A stretch of 64,000 bases of DNA, taken from contig NZ_JBDKSS010000019.1 in assembly GCF_039680535.1 (NCBI RefSeq), positions 1-64,000 on the forward strand. The letters are read 5' to 3'. Below the pieces are notes generated by a model. That model had not been told where the DNA came from, made no database searches, and worked only from the letters and a program-made list of their open reading frames with translations. Both the position numbers and the translations under genes were made by a program. The DNA comes from Parvibaculum sp039680535. Its GTDB lineage: Bacteria; Pseudomonadota; Alphaproteobacteria; Parvibaculales; Parvibaculaceae. The stretch's first letter is position 1. Every line of letters starts with the position of its first letter. This document shows, piece after piece, positions 27,033 to 35,975 of this stretch.

Positions 27033-27833
27033 ATGGGACGGGTGACGGGCAAGATTGCCATCGTGACGGGTGCGGCTAAGGGTATTGGCGCTGCGAGCGC
27101 GAAGGCGCTGGCGCGGGAAGGCGCCAAGGTCATCTGCACGGACCTCGATGAGGCCGCGGGCGAGGCGGTCGTCGCTGAAATCCAGCGCACGGGCGGCGAG
27201 GCGGTCTTCATGCGCCACGACGTTTGCGACGAGAGCCAGTGGGAGCGCGTGACGAAGCTTGCGGAAGACCGCTATGGCGGACTTCACATTGTCGTCAACA
27301 ATGCGGGCATCGCGCCGGAGGGCGGTCCCATCGAGGACAAGTCGCTTGAAGACTGGCGTCACACGATCGCCGTCGACCTCGACAGCGTGTTCCTTGGTTG
27401 CAAGCACGGCATTCGCACCATCAAGAAGACGACCGCCAAGGGCGCTTCAGGTTCGATCATCAACATCTCGTCCATCCTCGGCCTCGTGGGCTCGAGCAAT
27501 GCGGCCGATTATGTCGCGGCCAAGGGCGGTGTGCGCCTTCTCTCCAAGGCGGCGGCGCTCGAATGCGCGGAGGCCGGTTACCGCATCCGCGTCAATTCCG
27601 TGCATCCCGGCTATATCGATACGCCGATGGTGCGCAACGTGGCGGAAAAGGGCATGCCGGGCCTCGCCGAGACGGGCAATGAGGTGATCGCGCTGCTCAC
27701 CATGCTGCATCCGATCGGACGCCTCGGCGTCGCGGACGAAATCGCCAATACGGTGCTTTTCCTCGCGTCTGACGAATCCTCCTTCACCACCGGCACGGAA
27801 CTCGTGGTCGACGGGGGCTATACGACCCGTTGA
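27033..27833 (+). CDS. SDR family NAD-dependent alcohol dehydrogenase
   Basis: The protein is a classical SDR of 266 residues: TGAAKGIG (12-19), Asp-containing CTDLDE after strand 2 (NAD preference), HDV at 62-64, NNAG at 89-92, SSILG with catalytic Ser146/147, and Tyr160/Lys164 in YVAAK. The HPGYIDTPM and TTGTELVVDGGYTTR segments are typical of cyclopentanol, 3-alpha-hydroxysteroid and 2,3-butanediol type dehydrogenases. Substrate not resolved. It is followed on the same strand by a DUF3126 gene about 85 bp away. Confidence 0.9.
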   Translation: MGRVTGKIAIVTGAAKGIGAASAKALAREGAKVICTDLDEAAGEAVVAEIQRTGGEAVFMRHDVCDESQWERVTKLAEDRYGGLHIVVNNAGIAPEGGPIEDKSLEDWRHTIAVDLDSVFLGCKHGIRTIKKTTAKGASGSIINISSILGLVGSSNAADYVAAKGGVRLLSKAAALECAEAGYRIRVNSVHPGYIDTPMVRNVAEKGMPGLAETGNEVIALLTMLHPIGRLGVADEIANTVLFLASDESSFTTGTELVVDGGYTTR

Positions 27834-27917
27834 AGATGGTTTGCGCGCGGGCCCGCAAGCGGCTAAAACCTCCGCCACGCGGGCCTCGCGCCGCAACGAC
27901 AATGATTGGAGACGGAT

Positions 27918-28130
27918 TTGGACAAGACCGAAATCAAGCGCATTGAGGCTTATCTGCGCGAGAAGTTCCGTCTTCCTTCGATCACGGTCACGAAGCGGCC
28001 GCAGAAGGACGACTCCTGCGAAGTGAACATCGGTGAGGAGTTCATCGGCGTCATTTTCAAGGACGAGGAAGACGGCGAGGTTTCCTACGCCTTCCAGATG
28101 GCGATTCTGGATATCGACCTGCCTGACTGA
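27918..28130 (+). CDS. DUF3126 family protein
   Basis: This short acidic protein has 70 residues beginning (M)DKTEIKRIEAYLREKFRLP. It is conserved in alphaproteobacteria and has no known function. The start is inferred to be TTG at 27918 because GGAG lies 7 bases upstream and family members start with DKTEI. An earlier in-frame TTG at 27906 would add four residues. The predicted fold is one helix followed by four strands (VTKRPQ, CEVNIG, IGVIFKDEE, VSYAFQM). The C-terminus is about 12 bp from a convergent gene. Confidence 0.85.
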   Translation: MDKTEIKRIEAYLREKFRLPSITVTKRPQKDDSCEVNIGEEFIGVIFKDEEDGEVSYAFQMAILDIDLPD

Positions 28131-28142
28131 GGCAAGTTGGCC

Positions 28143-28907
28143 TCAATCCGTGATCGTTCCCTCGAGGCCGTTGGGCAGTCCCGGCGCCTCGAACGATGTG
28201 ACGAGCCGGATCATCAATTCGTCGATCCGGCGCCATTCCGCCAGATGCGCGCGCTTGTAGCGATAGGTGAGGGCGAGGTTCTTCGTCAGCAGAAGGCTGC
28301 GCGTGCAGTTCGGGCTTTCGACCAGCGCCGTCTTTTGCTGGCATGTGATGAGAACGAGCCGGCCATCATTGTCGGTGCCGACGAGCAGATCCTGATCCTT
28401 GTAGCCCGAGTTCGGCTTGAAGCTGAATTTTTCAAGCCCGGTGCGCTCCTTTTCGCCCGCCGTCGAGGCGAGATACTTCGAGTAGATCTCCTTCAGTCTC
28501 CGCTCCGCGGGCAACATCGCGCCCGCCTCCTGCAGCGTGAAGAATACAACCTGGGCATCGGGCGTGTTGTCGCTGAATTCGGTCTGCCGTTCCGGCGCAT
28601 AGGGCGCGAAATCCGGAAGCAGGGCATGCATGGAGAGTTCGGGCTGTCGGCCGCCGCCGCGCTGCGAGGGATAGCGGGTGTAATTTTCAGGGACCAGGAA
28701 ACGCGTGCCGCCCACCACGGCTTCTATGCGCCGCGTCGCCGCGCTGGCCTTGGGGTCGTGGCCGAGGAGTTCGCCGGTCGTTGGTCCGAAATAGTAGTAG
28801 AGAAAGACGCCCGAAAGGGTCAGGACCGCAATGAGGACGAGCGCGGGAATAATCCAGGCCGGGCGTTCATGCACGAGCTCCCCGCCCGATTGCTTCTGTC
28901 GCGCCAC
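28143..28907 (-). CDS. Single-pass membrane protein of unknown function
   Basis: The 254-residue product has an N-terminal cytoplasmic stub (MARQKQSGGELVHERPAW), one transmembrane helix at about residues 18-40 (IIPALVLIAVLTLSGVFLYY) and a periplasmic domain of about 210 residues. The domain has mixed beta content, for example TRFLVPENYTRYP, VVFFTLQE and DLLVGTDNDGRLVLITCQ, and two Cys (ITCQ, PNCTRS) that might form a disulfide. I do not recognise a family. It is divergent from the small membrane protein gene at 29171. Confidence 0.75.
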   Translation of the reverse strand: MARQKQSGGELVHERPAWIIPALVLIAVLTLSGVFLYYYFGPTTGELLGHDPKASAATRRIEAVVGGTRFLVPENYTRYPSQRGGGRQPELSMHALLPDFAPYAPERQTEFSDNTPDAQVVFFTLQEAGAMLPAERRLKEIYSKYLASTAGEKERTGLEKFSFKPNSGYKDQDLLVGTDNDGRLVLITCQQKTALVESPNCTRSLLLTKNLALTYRYKRAHLAEWRRIDELMIRLVTSFEAPGLPNGLEGTITD

Positions 28908-29170
28908 TCACTCAACTCCCTCGGTTCGCCGCCTCGTTTCATAGTAGCGCCGGCGCATTGCTGAACAATCCTTGTCTCGCTTCGGGACAATATCGCGGCA
29001 TAATGCAGAGCAGGCATTGGCCTGCGCGTCACCATCTCCATCTAAACCACTGACTTGCAAAGATTTTATTGCCGCCCGCCTCGTTCGTTCCGTTGGTATG
29101 CGGCTTGCGGAAGGGAGTTCGACAATGATGGGCGCTTGTGGGAGCGCCGGGCAGGGGTTGGGTTCCGAAC

Positions 29171-29482
29171 ATGTCTGAAGGCGCGGCATTTTTCTTTTCG
29201 GTGGCGACGGGCTTCGTCGCGGCGGGCATTACCGGCAGCATCTATCGCATCGTGACCAGCAAGCATCCGAGCTTTCAGGTCTGGTCCGACACGACCGTCG
29301 GGCAGTTGATGGGCGTCGCCACGCTGATCTTCGCGGGGCCGAATGTCATTCTTCGCAATGCTTTCCGCGCTCAGATTTTCGAGAACCGGCCGCCGGTATG
29401 GCTGCTTTTCTCGGCCTGCCTTGCGATGATCTGGAGCTTCATCTCGGGCCTCTTCGTTCTGAGCCTGATCCTGGGGGCGTGA
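29171..29482 (+). CDS. Small integral membrane protein of unknown function
   Basis: This protein of 103 residues starts at the ATG at 29171 (MSEGAAFFFSVATGFVAAG). Three hydrophobic segments are visible: residues 4-22, about 45-63 (GQLMGVATLIFAGPNVILR) and about 78-102 (PVWLLFSACLAMIWSFI to the end). A conserved-looking polar loop RIVTSKHPSFQVWSD lies between the first two. It resembles uncharacterised Rhizobiales membrane proteins, but I cannot name a family. It converges on the 29486 gene with a 3-bp gap. Confidence 0.72.
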   Translation: MSEGAAFFFSVATGFVAAGITGSIYRIVTSKHPSFQVWSDTTVGQLMGVATLIFAGPNVILRNAFRAQIFENRPPVWLLFSACLAMIWSFISGLFVLSLILGA

Positions 29483-29485
29483 GCG

Positions 29486-30541
29486 TCAGGCCGTTTTGCG
29501 GCGCCTGTAGCGTCGGCGGAGGGAACCGAGAAAGGCCGCGCCTAGAGCGGCGATGAACGCCCATGCCCATCCAGCGGCCCAGAGGATCAGATTGGCCACC
29601 GTCTTGAAGGCGCGCAGGCAGGTCTTGCCGGTCAGTTCGACAATGCCTCGCGTCTTCGTGCCGAGCTTGCCGCTCATCTTCGTGATGTGGGCGAGGTCGT
29701 CGCCATTCTCCACATATTTGAGGAGGCGCACGGTCTCGGCCGGCCCGACTCTTTTCTCAAGCGCAGCAACATCCTTGAAGACGGGCGCCAGCCGGGCCAT
29801 GGAAATGCCATTGGCGTAATCCGCAATCGCGTGGCGGGTCGCGGCGCTGTCGGCAAGGTTCACTTCCTTGAGTGTCCGCCCGAGCCGCTCGAAATTCACC
29901 GCCTCGCCGAGCATGCGCGTCAGGTCGCGGGCAAAGCGTATCGTGAGAGCGCCCGCCTTCTTCGAAACCTTGATGATCGAGACGCCTATCCTGGCGGGCA
30001 GGGCGCCGCCGCCGGTTGCTACCGTCGCGGTGGTCGCTGCGAGGCCGACGACCGAGAGGCCGAGAACGAGCTGCGAATATTCCTCGCCATTGATGAGCTT
30101 GGTGCCCTCGCTGCCGATATCGCGCACATCGCCGACCACGGTGAGGTCCGATGTGATCGCGCCCATGAACGACGCCGTATCGCCGCCCTCGCCGGTGAGG
30201 AAGCCTTCGAAGAAACTGCCGGTGTTGCGAACGACCGTGCTGCTGAGGGTTTTCTCCCTGGCAAGGCGCGCCGCCGTGCCGGATTCGATGGCGGCGCCCA
30301 TATAGTCGGCAATGTCCGCATACATGGTTGCGTCGTCGAAGTTTCCGGCATCGAGCGCCTTGTCGATACGGCGGCTGAGGTCTGAGCCGCTTGTCGCCTG
30401 CGCCAGCTCGGCGCGAATGAAGGGATCGGCCGGAATGGCGTCATCCGGCACGTAAGGATCGAGAAAGCCCCTCTGGTAGGCGAAGAGGAAAAGAACAGGG
30501 GCGAGCAGAAGGAAGATCAGAACGTCAAGAAACAGCCTCAT
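29486..30541 (-). CDS. Membrane protein of unknown function
   Basis: The 351-residue product has an N-terminal helix (residues 2-22, RLFLDVLIFLLLAPVLFLFA), a soluble helical region with ATSGSDLSRRIDKALDAGNF (a TPR/Sel1-like look), a hydrophobic Gly/Ala/Thr-rich segment around 158-180 and a C-terminal helix (VANLILWAAGWAWAFIAALG) followed by a basic RRRYRRRKTA tail. The long middle part is glycine-poor and helical. No catalytic motif is recognised. It starts 72 bp downstream of the phoX stop on the same strand. Confidence 0.72.
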   Translation of the reverse strand: MRLFLDVLIFLLLAPVLFLFAYQRGFLDPYVPDDAIPADPFIRAELAQATSGSDLSRRIDKALDAGNFDDATMYADIADYMGAAIESGTAARLAREKTLSSTVVRNTGSFFEGFLTGEGGDTASFMGAITSDLTVVGDVRDIGSEGTKLINGEEYSQLVLGLSVVGLAATTATVATGGGALPARIGVSIIKVSKKAGALTIRFARDLTRMLGEAVNFERLGRTLKEVNLADSAATRHAIADYANGISMARLAPVFKDVAALEKRVGPAETVRLLKYVENGDDLAHITKMSGKLGTKTRGIVELTGKTCLRAFKTVANLILWAAGWAWAFIAALGAAFLGSLRRRYRRRKTA

Positions 30542-30612
30542 GCCCGTCGCGTCCCCGCCAGTTGCCCGGGCCGAGATTGCGGCATCGGGAGGGCGCGCGC
30601 AACATCGGTGCC

Positions 30613-32574
30613 TCAGCCGCCGATCGGTCCGCCTTTCCTGGCGCGGATGGCGACGACGGAGGGGCGCGGCGGCATGCCGGGCTGGAAGTCGGGCCAGCGC
30701 GTGGCGGGATCGTCAAAGGTCGAGGCGCGCTCGAAGCCCTTGAAGTCCTTGGTTCCATCGGCGCCGGGATGCTGCACGGCGACGAAGAGCGTCTCCGAAT
30801 CCGGCGTGAAGCAGGGGCCGCACATTTCGGCGCCCACGGGCACGCGGAAGAACCGCCGCGACAGGCCGCGCCCAGCCCCATCGGTTTCAAGCGCAAACAT
30901 GCCGTCGGCTGCGCCGGAGGTCTGGGCCCATTCGTCGCCCTGATCGGTTGCGACCCAGAGCCGTCCCTTGCCATCGACGGCGAGATTGTCCGGGCATGCG
31001 AACCAGCCGTCCGCTGTGGTCGCCGCGTTCCATTTCGCTTTTTCGTCGGGCTTTGCCGGGTCGCCGCAGGTGACGAGAAGGGTCCAGGCGAAGCTATCCG
31101 CGCCGTGGTCCGCGCTCGCGGGCGCGATCTCGACGATCTGGCCCCAGAGGTTTTCCGCACGCGGATCGACGGCATCGACCTTGTCCGGCGTGCGCTTTGC
31201 GTTATTGGTGAGCGCCACATAGACCTTGCTCGTCAGCGGATTGGGCTGGACGTCTTCCGGACGATCGAGCGGCGTCGCGCCGAGAATGTCCGCGGCACGG
31301 CGCGCCTCGATCAGCACATCGGCCTGCGAGGCAAATCCATTCGCCTCGGTAAGGCCGTTCGCGCCGTGGACGAGCGGCCTCCACGTCCCGGAGCCGTCTT
31401 CCTCGAAGCGGGCGACATATAGCGTGCCTTCGTCGAGCAGGTCGCGATTGGCCGCGCGGTTCTGCGTATCGACTTTTCCCGAGGTGACGAACTTGTAGAG
31501 ATATTCGAAGCGCTGATCGTCGCCCATATAGACGGCGAGGCGGCCATCCTTCGTCAGCGCATTCTCGCAGCCTTCATGCTTGAAGCGGCCGAGCGCTGTG
31601 CGTTTGCGCGGCGCGGCGGCAGGGTCGAGCGGGTCGATCTCGACGACCCATCCGAAGCGATTGGCCTCGTTCGGTTCCTCGTTGATATCGAAGCGTTTGT
31701 GGAAGCGCGCCCAGCCCATCTTGTCGCCGGGAATGCCCATGCGCTTGTAGTTCCCGGCTTCCGGATGGCCTTCGAGCTTGCCCGCGAAATAGGAGTTCAC
31801 ATTCTCTTCGCCGGTCAGATAGCTGCCCCAGGGCGTGATGCCGCCAGCGCAATTGTTGAGCGTACCGAGGACGCGGGTTCCTTCCGGATCGACGGAGGTC
31901 TTGAGCCGTGCATGACCGGCGGCCGGGCCGCTGATCCTGACCTCGGTGTCGAGCGGTGTGATGCGCCGGTTATAGACGCCGGAAATGACGGGAGCCCATT
32001 TGCCGTCGGGCCCCAATGCGATCTCGACAATGGAGCAGCCATGCGCGGCGATGGCGACATCCACCTGCGCCGCGTTCGCCGCCTTGACATCGCCGAGGCC
32101 CGGAAACATCAGCTGCGCATTCGTGTATTCATGATTGACGCAAAGTAGCCCGCGATCGCTCGCGCCCGAGCCATAGGGCAGAGGCACGAAGCCCACATAA
32201 TCATTGTTGTAGCCGAATTGCTTGCGCTGGGCCTCGGCGGTCTGGTGAAGCGGATCGAAAGCGGGAGCGCCCGCAAGCACGGGATCGCCCCAGCGGATCA
32301 GAATGTCTGCGTCATAGCCCTCGGCCACATGGTGATGATCGTCGACGCCGCGCGGCAGTTCCTTGAAGGTGAAACGCGGCGTGGGCCCGGGCCGGTCGCA
32401 GGCCGCGAGGGCGAAGAGGCTCGTCGACGCCGTGGCGACGAGGCCCGCGCCACCCAGGCCCTTCAGGACGGCGCGGCGCGACCAGACTTCACCCAGCGTC
32501 GGGGCCATGGGCCGCGTAATGGCCTCGTCATCGGCCGTCTCCAGATCGGCTTCAAAGGACTTGCGCTGGCTCAT
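30613..32574 (-). CDS. phoX: PhoX family alkaline phosphatase (DUF839)
   Basis: The 653-residue protein has a twin-arginine signal (SRRAVLKGLGGAGLVATAS, residues 32-50), so it is exported folded by Tat. It has the PhoX/DUF839 beta-propeller sequence features GASDRGLLCVNHEYTN, LGRFKHEGCENAL and YMGDDQRFEYLYKFV. PhoX enzymes use Ca and Fe cofactors and release phosphate from monoesters in the periplasm. Start at the ATG 32574 with AGTGGAG upstream. A GTG four codons earlier would embed that site. No Pho box was identified by eye. Annotation as PhoX is by family, not by demonstrated activity. Confidence 0.9.
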   Translation of the reverse strand: MSQRKSFEADLETADDEAITRPMAPTLGEVWSRRAVLKGLGGAGLVATASTSLFALAACDRPGPTPRFTFKELPRGVDDHHHVAEGYDADILIRWGDPVLAGAPAFDPLHQTAEAQRKQFGYNNDYVGFVPLPYGSGASDRGLLCVNHEYTNAQLMFPGLGDVKAANAAQVDVAIAAHGCSIVEIALGPDGKWAPVISGVYNRRITPLDTEVRISGPAAGHARLKTSVDPEGTRVLGTLNNCAGGITPWGSYLTGEENVNSYFAGKLEGHPEAGNYKRMGIPGDKMGWARFHKRFDINEEPNEANRFGWVVEIDPLDPAAAPRKRTALGRFKHEGCENALTKDGRLAVYMGDDQRFEYLYKFVTSGKVDTQNRAANRDLLDEGTLYVARFEEDGSGTWRPLVHGANGLTEANGFASQADVLIEARRAADILGATPLDRPEDVQPNPLTSKVYVALTNNAKRTPDKVDAVDPRAENLWGQIVEIAPASADHGADSFAWTLLVTCGDPAKPDEKAKWNAATTADGWFACPDNLAVDGKGRLWVATDQGDEWAQTSGAADGMFALETDGAGRGLSRRFFRVPVGAEMCGPCFTPDSETLFVAVQHPGADGTKDFKGFERASTFDDPATRWPDFQPGMPPRPSVVAIRARKGGPIGG

Positions 32575-32705
32575 GATGGGCTCCACTGATTTCGACCCAA
32601 CGAGACTAACGGGCCTGCGTTGCGGCTTCGTGACGCCATGTCTCGTCTCGGGCGGCGCGGCATGCCATAGTTTGCCGCAATGAGACAGCTGATCGAGGAT
32701 AAATA

Positions 32706-33236
32706 ATGGCTATCTACGCGCTGGGCGGCACAAGGCCCATTCTTCCCGCCGAAGGCGAATACTGGGTCGCGCCCAATGCGCAGGTGATGGGCAACGTAAG
32801 GCTGGAGCGCAATGCGAGCGTCTGGTTCAACGCCGTTATCCGTGGCGATAACGAGCTCATCACCATTGGCGAGAATTCCAACGTCCAGGATGGCTCGGTT
32901 CTACATACCGATCCGGGCTCGCCGCTCACCATCGGAGCCAACGTGACCATCGGACATATGGTCATGCTGCATGGCTGCACCATCGGCGAGGGAAGCCTTG
33001 TCGGCATCGGCAGCATCGTGATGAATGGTACGCGTATCGGCAAGGGTTGCCTCATCGGCGCCAACACGCTGATCCCCGAGGGAAAGGATATCCCCGACTA
33101 TTCGATGGTTCTGGGCGCGCCGGGCAAGGTGGTTCGTACACTGACCGAAGAACAGAGCGCGGCGTTGCGCCTTTCCTCCGACCATTACGTCGAGAACTGG
33201 AAGCGCTATGCGCGTGAATTGAAGATCATCGACTGA
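32706..33236 (+). CDS. Gamma-carbonic anhydrase family protein (YrdA/PaaY-like)
   Basis: The 176-residue protein is a left-handed beta-helix built of hexapeptides (VAPNAQVMGNVRLERNASVW, then TIGENSNVQDGSVLHTD). The three zinc-ligand histidines of gamma-carbonic anhydrases are present: His67, His84 and His89 (GHMVMLH), together with Arg/Asp in VIRGDNE. Many such homologues have weak or no carbonic anhydrase activity. Some act as thioesterases (PaaY). It starts 132 bp from the divergent phoX and is followed 38 bp later by a crotonase on the same strand, so the two may form an operon. Confidence 0.92.
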   Translation: MAIYALGGTRPILPAEGEYWVAPNAQVMGNVRLERNASVWFNAVIRGDNELITIGENSNVQDGSVLHTDPGSPLTIGANVTIGHMVMLHGCTIGEGSLVGIGSIVMNGTRIGKGCLIGANTLIPEGKDIPDYSMVLGAPGKVVRTLTEEQSAALRLSSDHYVENWKRYARELKIID

Positions 33237-33274
33237 GAAGGTCGATCAAAAGAAACGATAAGAGGGAGGACGAA

Positions 33275-34075
33275 ATGAGCCAGCCACAGGAAGTTCTGTA
33301 CGAAGTTTCCGAACACATCGCCACGATCACGCTCAATGCGCCGGAGCGCATGAACACGATCTCGGGCCCGATGCTCGACCAGTTGACGGAGCGTCTGCTC
33401 GAAGCCAATGCGGACAGCGATGTGCGCGTCGTCATTCTCACCGGCGCGGGCCGCGCCTTCTGCGCGGGGCTCGATCTTCGCGCCCAGACGGGCGGGGGCG
33501 GCACGGGCATTCTGAGCGGCAGCGTCGTCTCGACGACGCTGAACCTTCGTCACACGCCGCCGACCGTGCTTCATGAAATGGAAAAGCCGACCATCTGCGC
33601 CCTCAATGGCGGCGCGGCGGGCTACGGCATGGACACGGCGCTGGGCTGCGACATGCGGATCATGGCGAAATCGGCCAAGCTCGCCGCCGCCTTCTGCAAG
33701 CGGGGCCTCGTGCCTGAATCCGGCGGCACATGGTTCCTGCCGCGCCTGATCGGCTGGGAAAAGGCCGCGAAGCTTATCTTCACGGGCCGCACGCTTTCGG
33801 CTGAGGAAAGCGTCGAATGGGGCCTCGCCACCGAGGTCGTGGCCGACGAGGAACTGATGCCCCGCGCCCGGGCATTGGCGAAAGAGATCGCGGCCAATGC
33901 GCCGCTCGCCGTTCAGGCGGCCAAGCGCATGATGCGCATGGGCCTTAACGAACCGTTCCCGGAACATGTGCATCATGTCTATCTTCAGCTTCTGCCGCTC
34001 ATGCGGACGGAAGACGTGAAGGAAGGCATGACGGCCTATATGGAAAAGCGGCAGCCCAAATTCGTCGGGCGCTAG
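33275..34075 (+). CDS. Enoyl-CoA hydratase/isomerase family protein
   Basis: The 266-residue crotonase shows TGAGRAFCAGLDLRAQTGGGG (first oxyanion segment; positions about 50-70), ALNGGAAGYGMDTALGCDMR (second) and GLVPESGGTWFLPRLIG with the acidic residue used for water or proton transfer. It ends TAYMEKRQPKFVGR. Preceded by AGAGGGAGG. Located 38 bp after the gamma-carbonic anhydrase gene, which may be co-transcribed. Its position in beta-oxidation or another CoA pathway cannot be read from sequence. Confidence 0.9.
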   Translation: MSQPQEVLYEVSEHIATITLNAPERMNTISGPMLDQLTERLLEANADSDVRVVILTGAGRAFCAGLDLRAQTGGGGTGILSGSVVSTTLNLRHTPPTVLHEMEKPTICALNGGAAGYGMDTALGCDMRIMAKSAKLAAAFCKRGLVPESGGTWFLPRLIGWEKAAKLIFTGRTLSAEESVEWGLATEVVADEELMPRARALAKEIAANAPLAVQAAKRMMRMGLNEPFPEHVHHVYLQLLPLMRTEDVKEGMTAYMEKRQPKFVGR

Positions 34076-34173
34076 GGCGGGCCCGGCGAGCGGCGCCCGG
34101 TTAAGGGACGACAGTGGGGCAGGGCATCGACAGGCAACGAGACGGACTTTCCCCGGAGAGGGGCAAGGGTCTC

Positions 34174-35385
34174 ATGCGCGCATGTTGGCTCGCCTGCTTC
34201 GCTGCCACGCTCCTTCTCGCGGGTGCGGCTGGCGCCGCGGGATTTACCGGCACCTTCATCGGCACCGACGCTGCCGCCGCGATGAGCCTCAGCCTGCAGG
34301 ATCTCGACGCTCGCGTCGTCGGACGCCTCAGTCTGCCCGATGGCCGTGTCTATGCTCTGAATGGCCAGCACAGGCAGAACGGCGTCGAGGGGGCGCTCCG
34401 TATCGCGGGAGCAGCCGACAGCGAATCCCTGTTCGTGATCGAACAGCAGGTGAGCGGCTTGCGATTGATCATTGTTCCTCTCGGGGCCGATGGCCGGCCC
34501 GTGATGGCCAATGCGCGGTTCTTTCCATTCATCCCGGAAGGCTTCGCGCTCGTTCCGGAGGGCAAGGTGCTTGCTCCTGCGCCTCAGGTCTTGCCGCCTG
34601 CCGCGTCGCCCCCGGCCGCAGTCGCCGCGCCAGCACCAGCACTAGCACTAGCTCCCGCTCCGGCGGCGTCGCAAGCACCTGCGCCGGCTCCGGCAGCAAC
34701 GGTACAGGTTCCTGCCTTGGCGCCTGCATCAGCGCCCGCACCGCTTCACCCGGTCGCGCCGACAAAGGACAAGGTCGATGTGCTGCGCTTCATCGACGAA
34801 TACAGCCAGTGGAGTCCTTCTGACGTCGCCCGGCTCTACGCGCAGCTCGGCGATCGCGATCGCGGCCTCATCCAGCTCTATGATCACGCGGCGGCCGATA
34901 TTCTCTGGCGCGTCTGTGCTGCGGATGCGGCCGGCGCGCAATTGCCGAAGCCCGTTCTCGCCGACCTGATCGACCGTCAGCAGACGACATGCGCCGAATT
35001 CCTGCCGCTCGCGATGGCGGCGCAGAGGTCGGCCCTGTTCGCCGAGTTCGTTCGGCGGGCCCGCTTCCAGTTCGACATCGTGCGCGAGACGATCGTCTGC
35101 AATCGCGGGCAGTCCACGCCATCGAAATGCGCGGATATGAGCGCGGTGGGCGCTCCCCTGATTGCGCGCTGGCGCGACGCTTCGTCGATCATGCGAGAGA
35201 TTGCAGGGCTTCCGGAGGGTGCCGTTCCACCCGTCGCGGCCCAGGCCGTTTCTCTGCGGACTGCGATCGCTGATGCACCGGAAACAAGGACGCCGCCGGG
35301 CAGCGCATCCACGGCGGCGTCGAAGGATATCATCGAGGCGCGCAGGTTCGGGATCAGGTTGCCCCTGCCGGACCCGCGCAGCTGA
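34174..35385 (+). CDS. Secreted protein with Pro/Ala-rich linker, unknown function
   Basis: The protein has 403 residues from the ATG at 34174. A Sec signal peptide (MRACWLACFAATLLLAGAAG, cleaved near AGA-AG) is followed by a small beta-rich domain (FTGTFIGTDAAAAMSLSLQD to about residue 125). A low-complexity Pro-Ala linker of about 60 residues (repeated PAPA and LAPAPA) comes next, then a helical domain (about 195-370) with cysteines in ADTTCAEF-like and CNRGQSTPSKC contexts that could form disulfides. The layout suggests a periplasmic or surface protein with two domains held apart by a rigid linker. No family recognised. Confidence 0.75.
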   Translation: MRACWLACFAATLLLAGAAGAAGFTGTFIGTDAAAAMSLSLQDLDARVVGRLSLPDGRVYALNGQHRQNGVEGALRIAGAADSESLFVIEQQVSGLRLIIVPLGADGRPVMANARFFPFIPEGFALVPEGKVLAPAPQVLPPAASPPAAVAAPAPALALAPAPAASQAPAPAPAATVQVPALAPASAPAPLHPVAPTKDKVDVLRFIDEYSQWSPSDVARLYAQLGDRDRGLIQLYDHAAADILWRVCAADAAGAQLPKPVLADLIDRQQTTCAEFLPLAMAAQRSALFAEFVRRARFQFDIVRETIVCNRGQSTPSKCADMSAVGAPLIARWRDASSIMREIAGLPEGAVPPVAAQAVSLRTAIADAPETRTPPGSASTAASKDIIEARRFGIRLPLPDPRS

Positions 35386-35391
35386 TCGGCG

Positions 35392-35814
35392 TCAGTTCAC
35401 GGCGACGAGTTCGATGGCGAAGGTGAGGTCTTCACCTGCCAGCGGATGATTGGCGTCGAGCGTCACCGTCGTGTCGGTGAGTTCCGTGACGACCAGCGGG
35501 ATTTCCCGTCCCATGTTGTCGCTCGCAGTCAGGCGCATTCCGATGAACAGCGTCATGTCCGACGGAAGTTCCGAGCGCGGCACATCCTGCACCATGCGCG
35601 GGTCGGACTCGCCATAGGCTTCGGCGGCGGGAATGGTGAAGGTCTTGCGGTCGCCAATCTCCATGCCGGTCACGGCATTGTCGAAACCGGGAATGACGGC
35701 GCCAGTGCCGAGGGTGAACTCGAGGGGCTCACGGTCGACGCTGCTGTCGAACACGGAGCCATCGCTGAGAGTGCCCGTGTAATGCACCTTTACGGTATCG
35801 CCTGCTGCTGCCAC
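35392..35814 (-). CDS. FKBP-type peptidyl-prolyl cis-trans isomerase (SlyD-like)
   Basis: The 140-residue protein starts MAAAGDTVKVHYTGTLSDGS. FKBP-domain residues are visible (VHYTGTL, VFDSS, GTGAVIPGFDNAVTGMEIGD), with the IF chaperone insert (AYGESDPRMVQDVPRSELP) in place of the FKBP12 flap. This organisation is typical of SlyD. The histidine- and cysteine-rich metal-binding tail of E. coli SlyD is missing, as in many alphaproteobacteria. Its function is cytosolic prolyl isomerase and folding helper. It converges on the preceding secreted-protein gene with a 6-bp gap. Confidence 0.92.
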   Translation of the reverse strand: MAAAGDTVKVHYTGTLSDGSVFDSSVDREPLEFTLGTGAVIPGFDNAVTGMEIGDRKTFTIPAAEAYGESDPRMVQDVPRSELPSDMTLFIGMRLTASDNMGREIPLVVTELTDTTVTLDANHPLAGEDLTFAIELVAVN

Positions 35815-35880
35815 GGATCTTGCCTTTCCTTGAGCGCGAGTGCCGTGGTCGCCGGTTCGCCGCGCTCTGTACGATGAAAT

Positions 35881-35913
35881 AAAAAAGGCCTTCAGGGTGG
35901 AGCCCTGAAGACC
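35881..35913 (-). terminator. Factor-independent terminator of the GYF_2 gene
   Basis: On the minus strand GGTCTTCAGGG pairs with CCCTGAAGGCC (one mismatch) around CTCCA and runs into at least six T. It lies about 60 bp after the stop of the 35976-36653 gene and upstream of slyD. Confidence 0.85.
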
Positions 35914-35975
35914 GACCGTAGGGCGAGCCTAACACCGGACGCGCCGCGCCGTCATCCGCGCATGTGAGACGAAAA

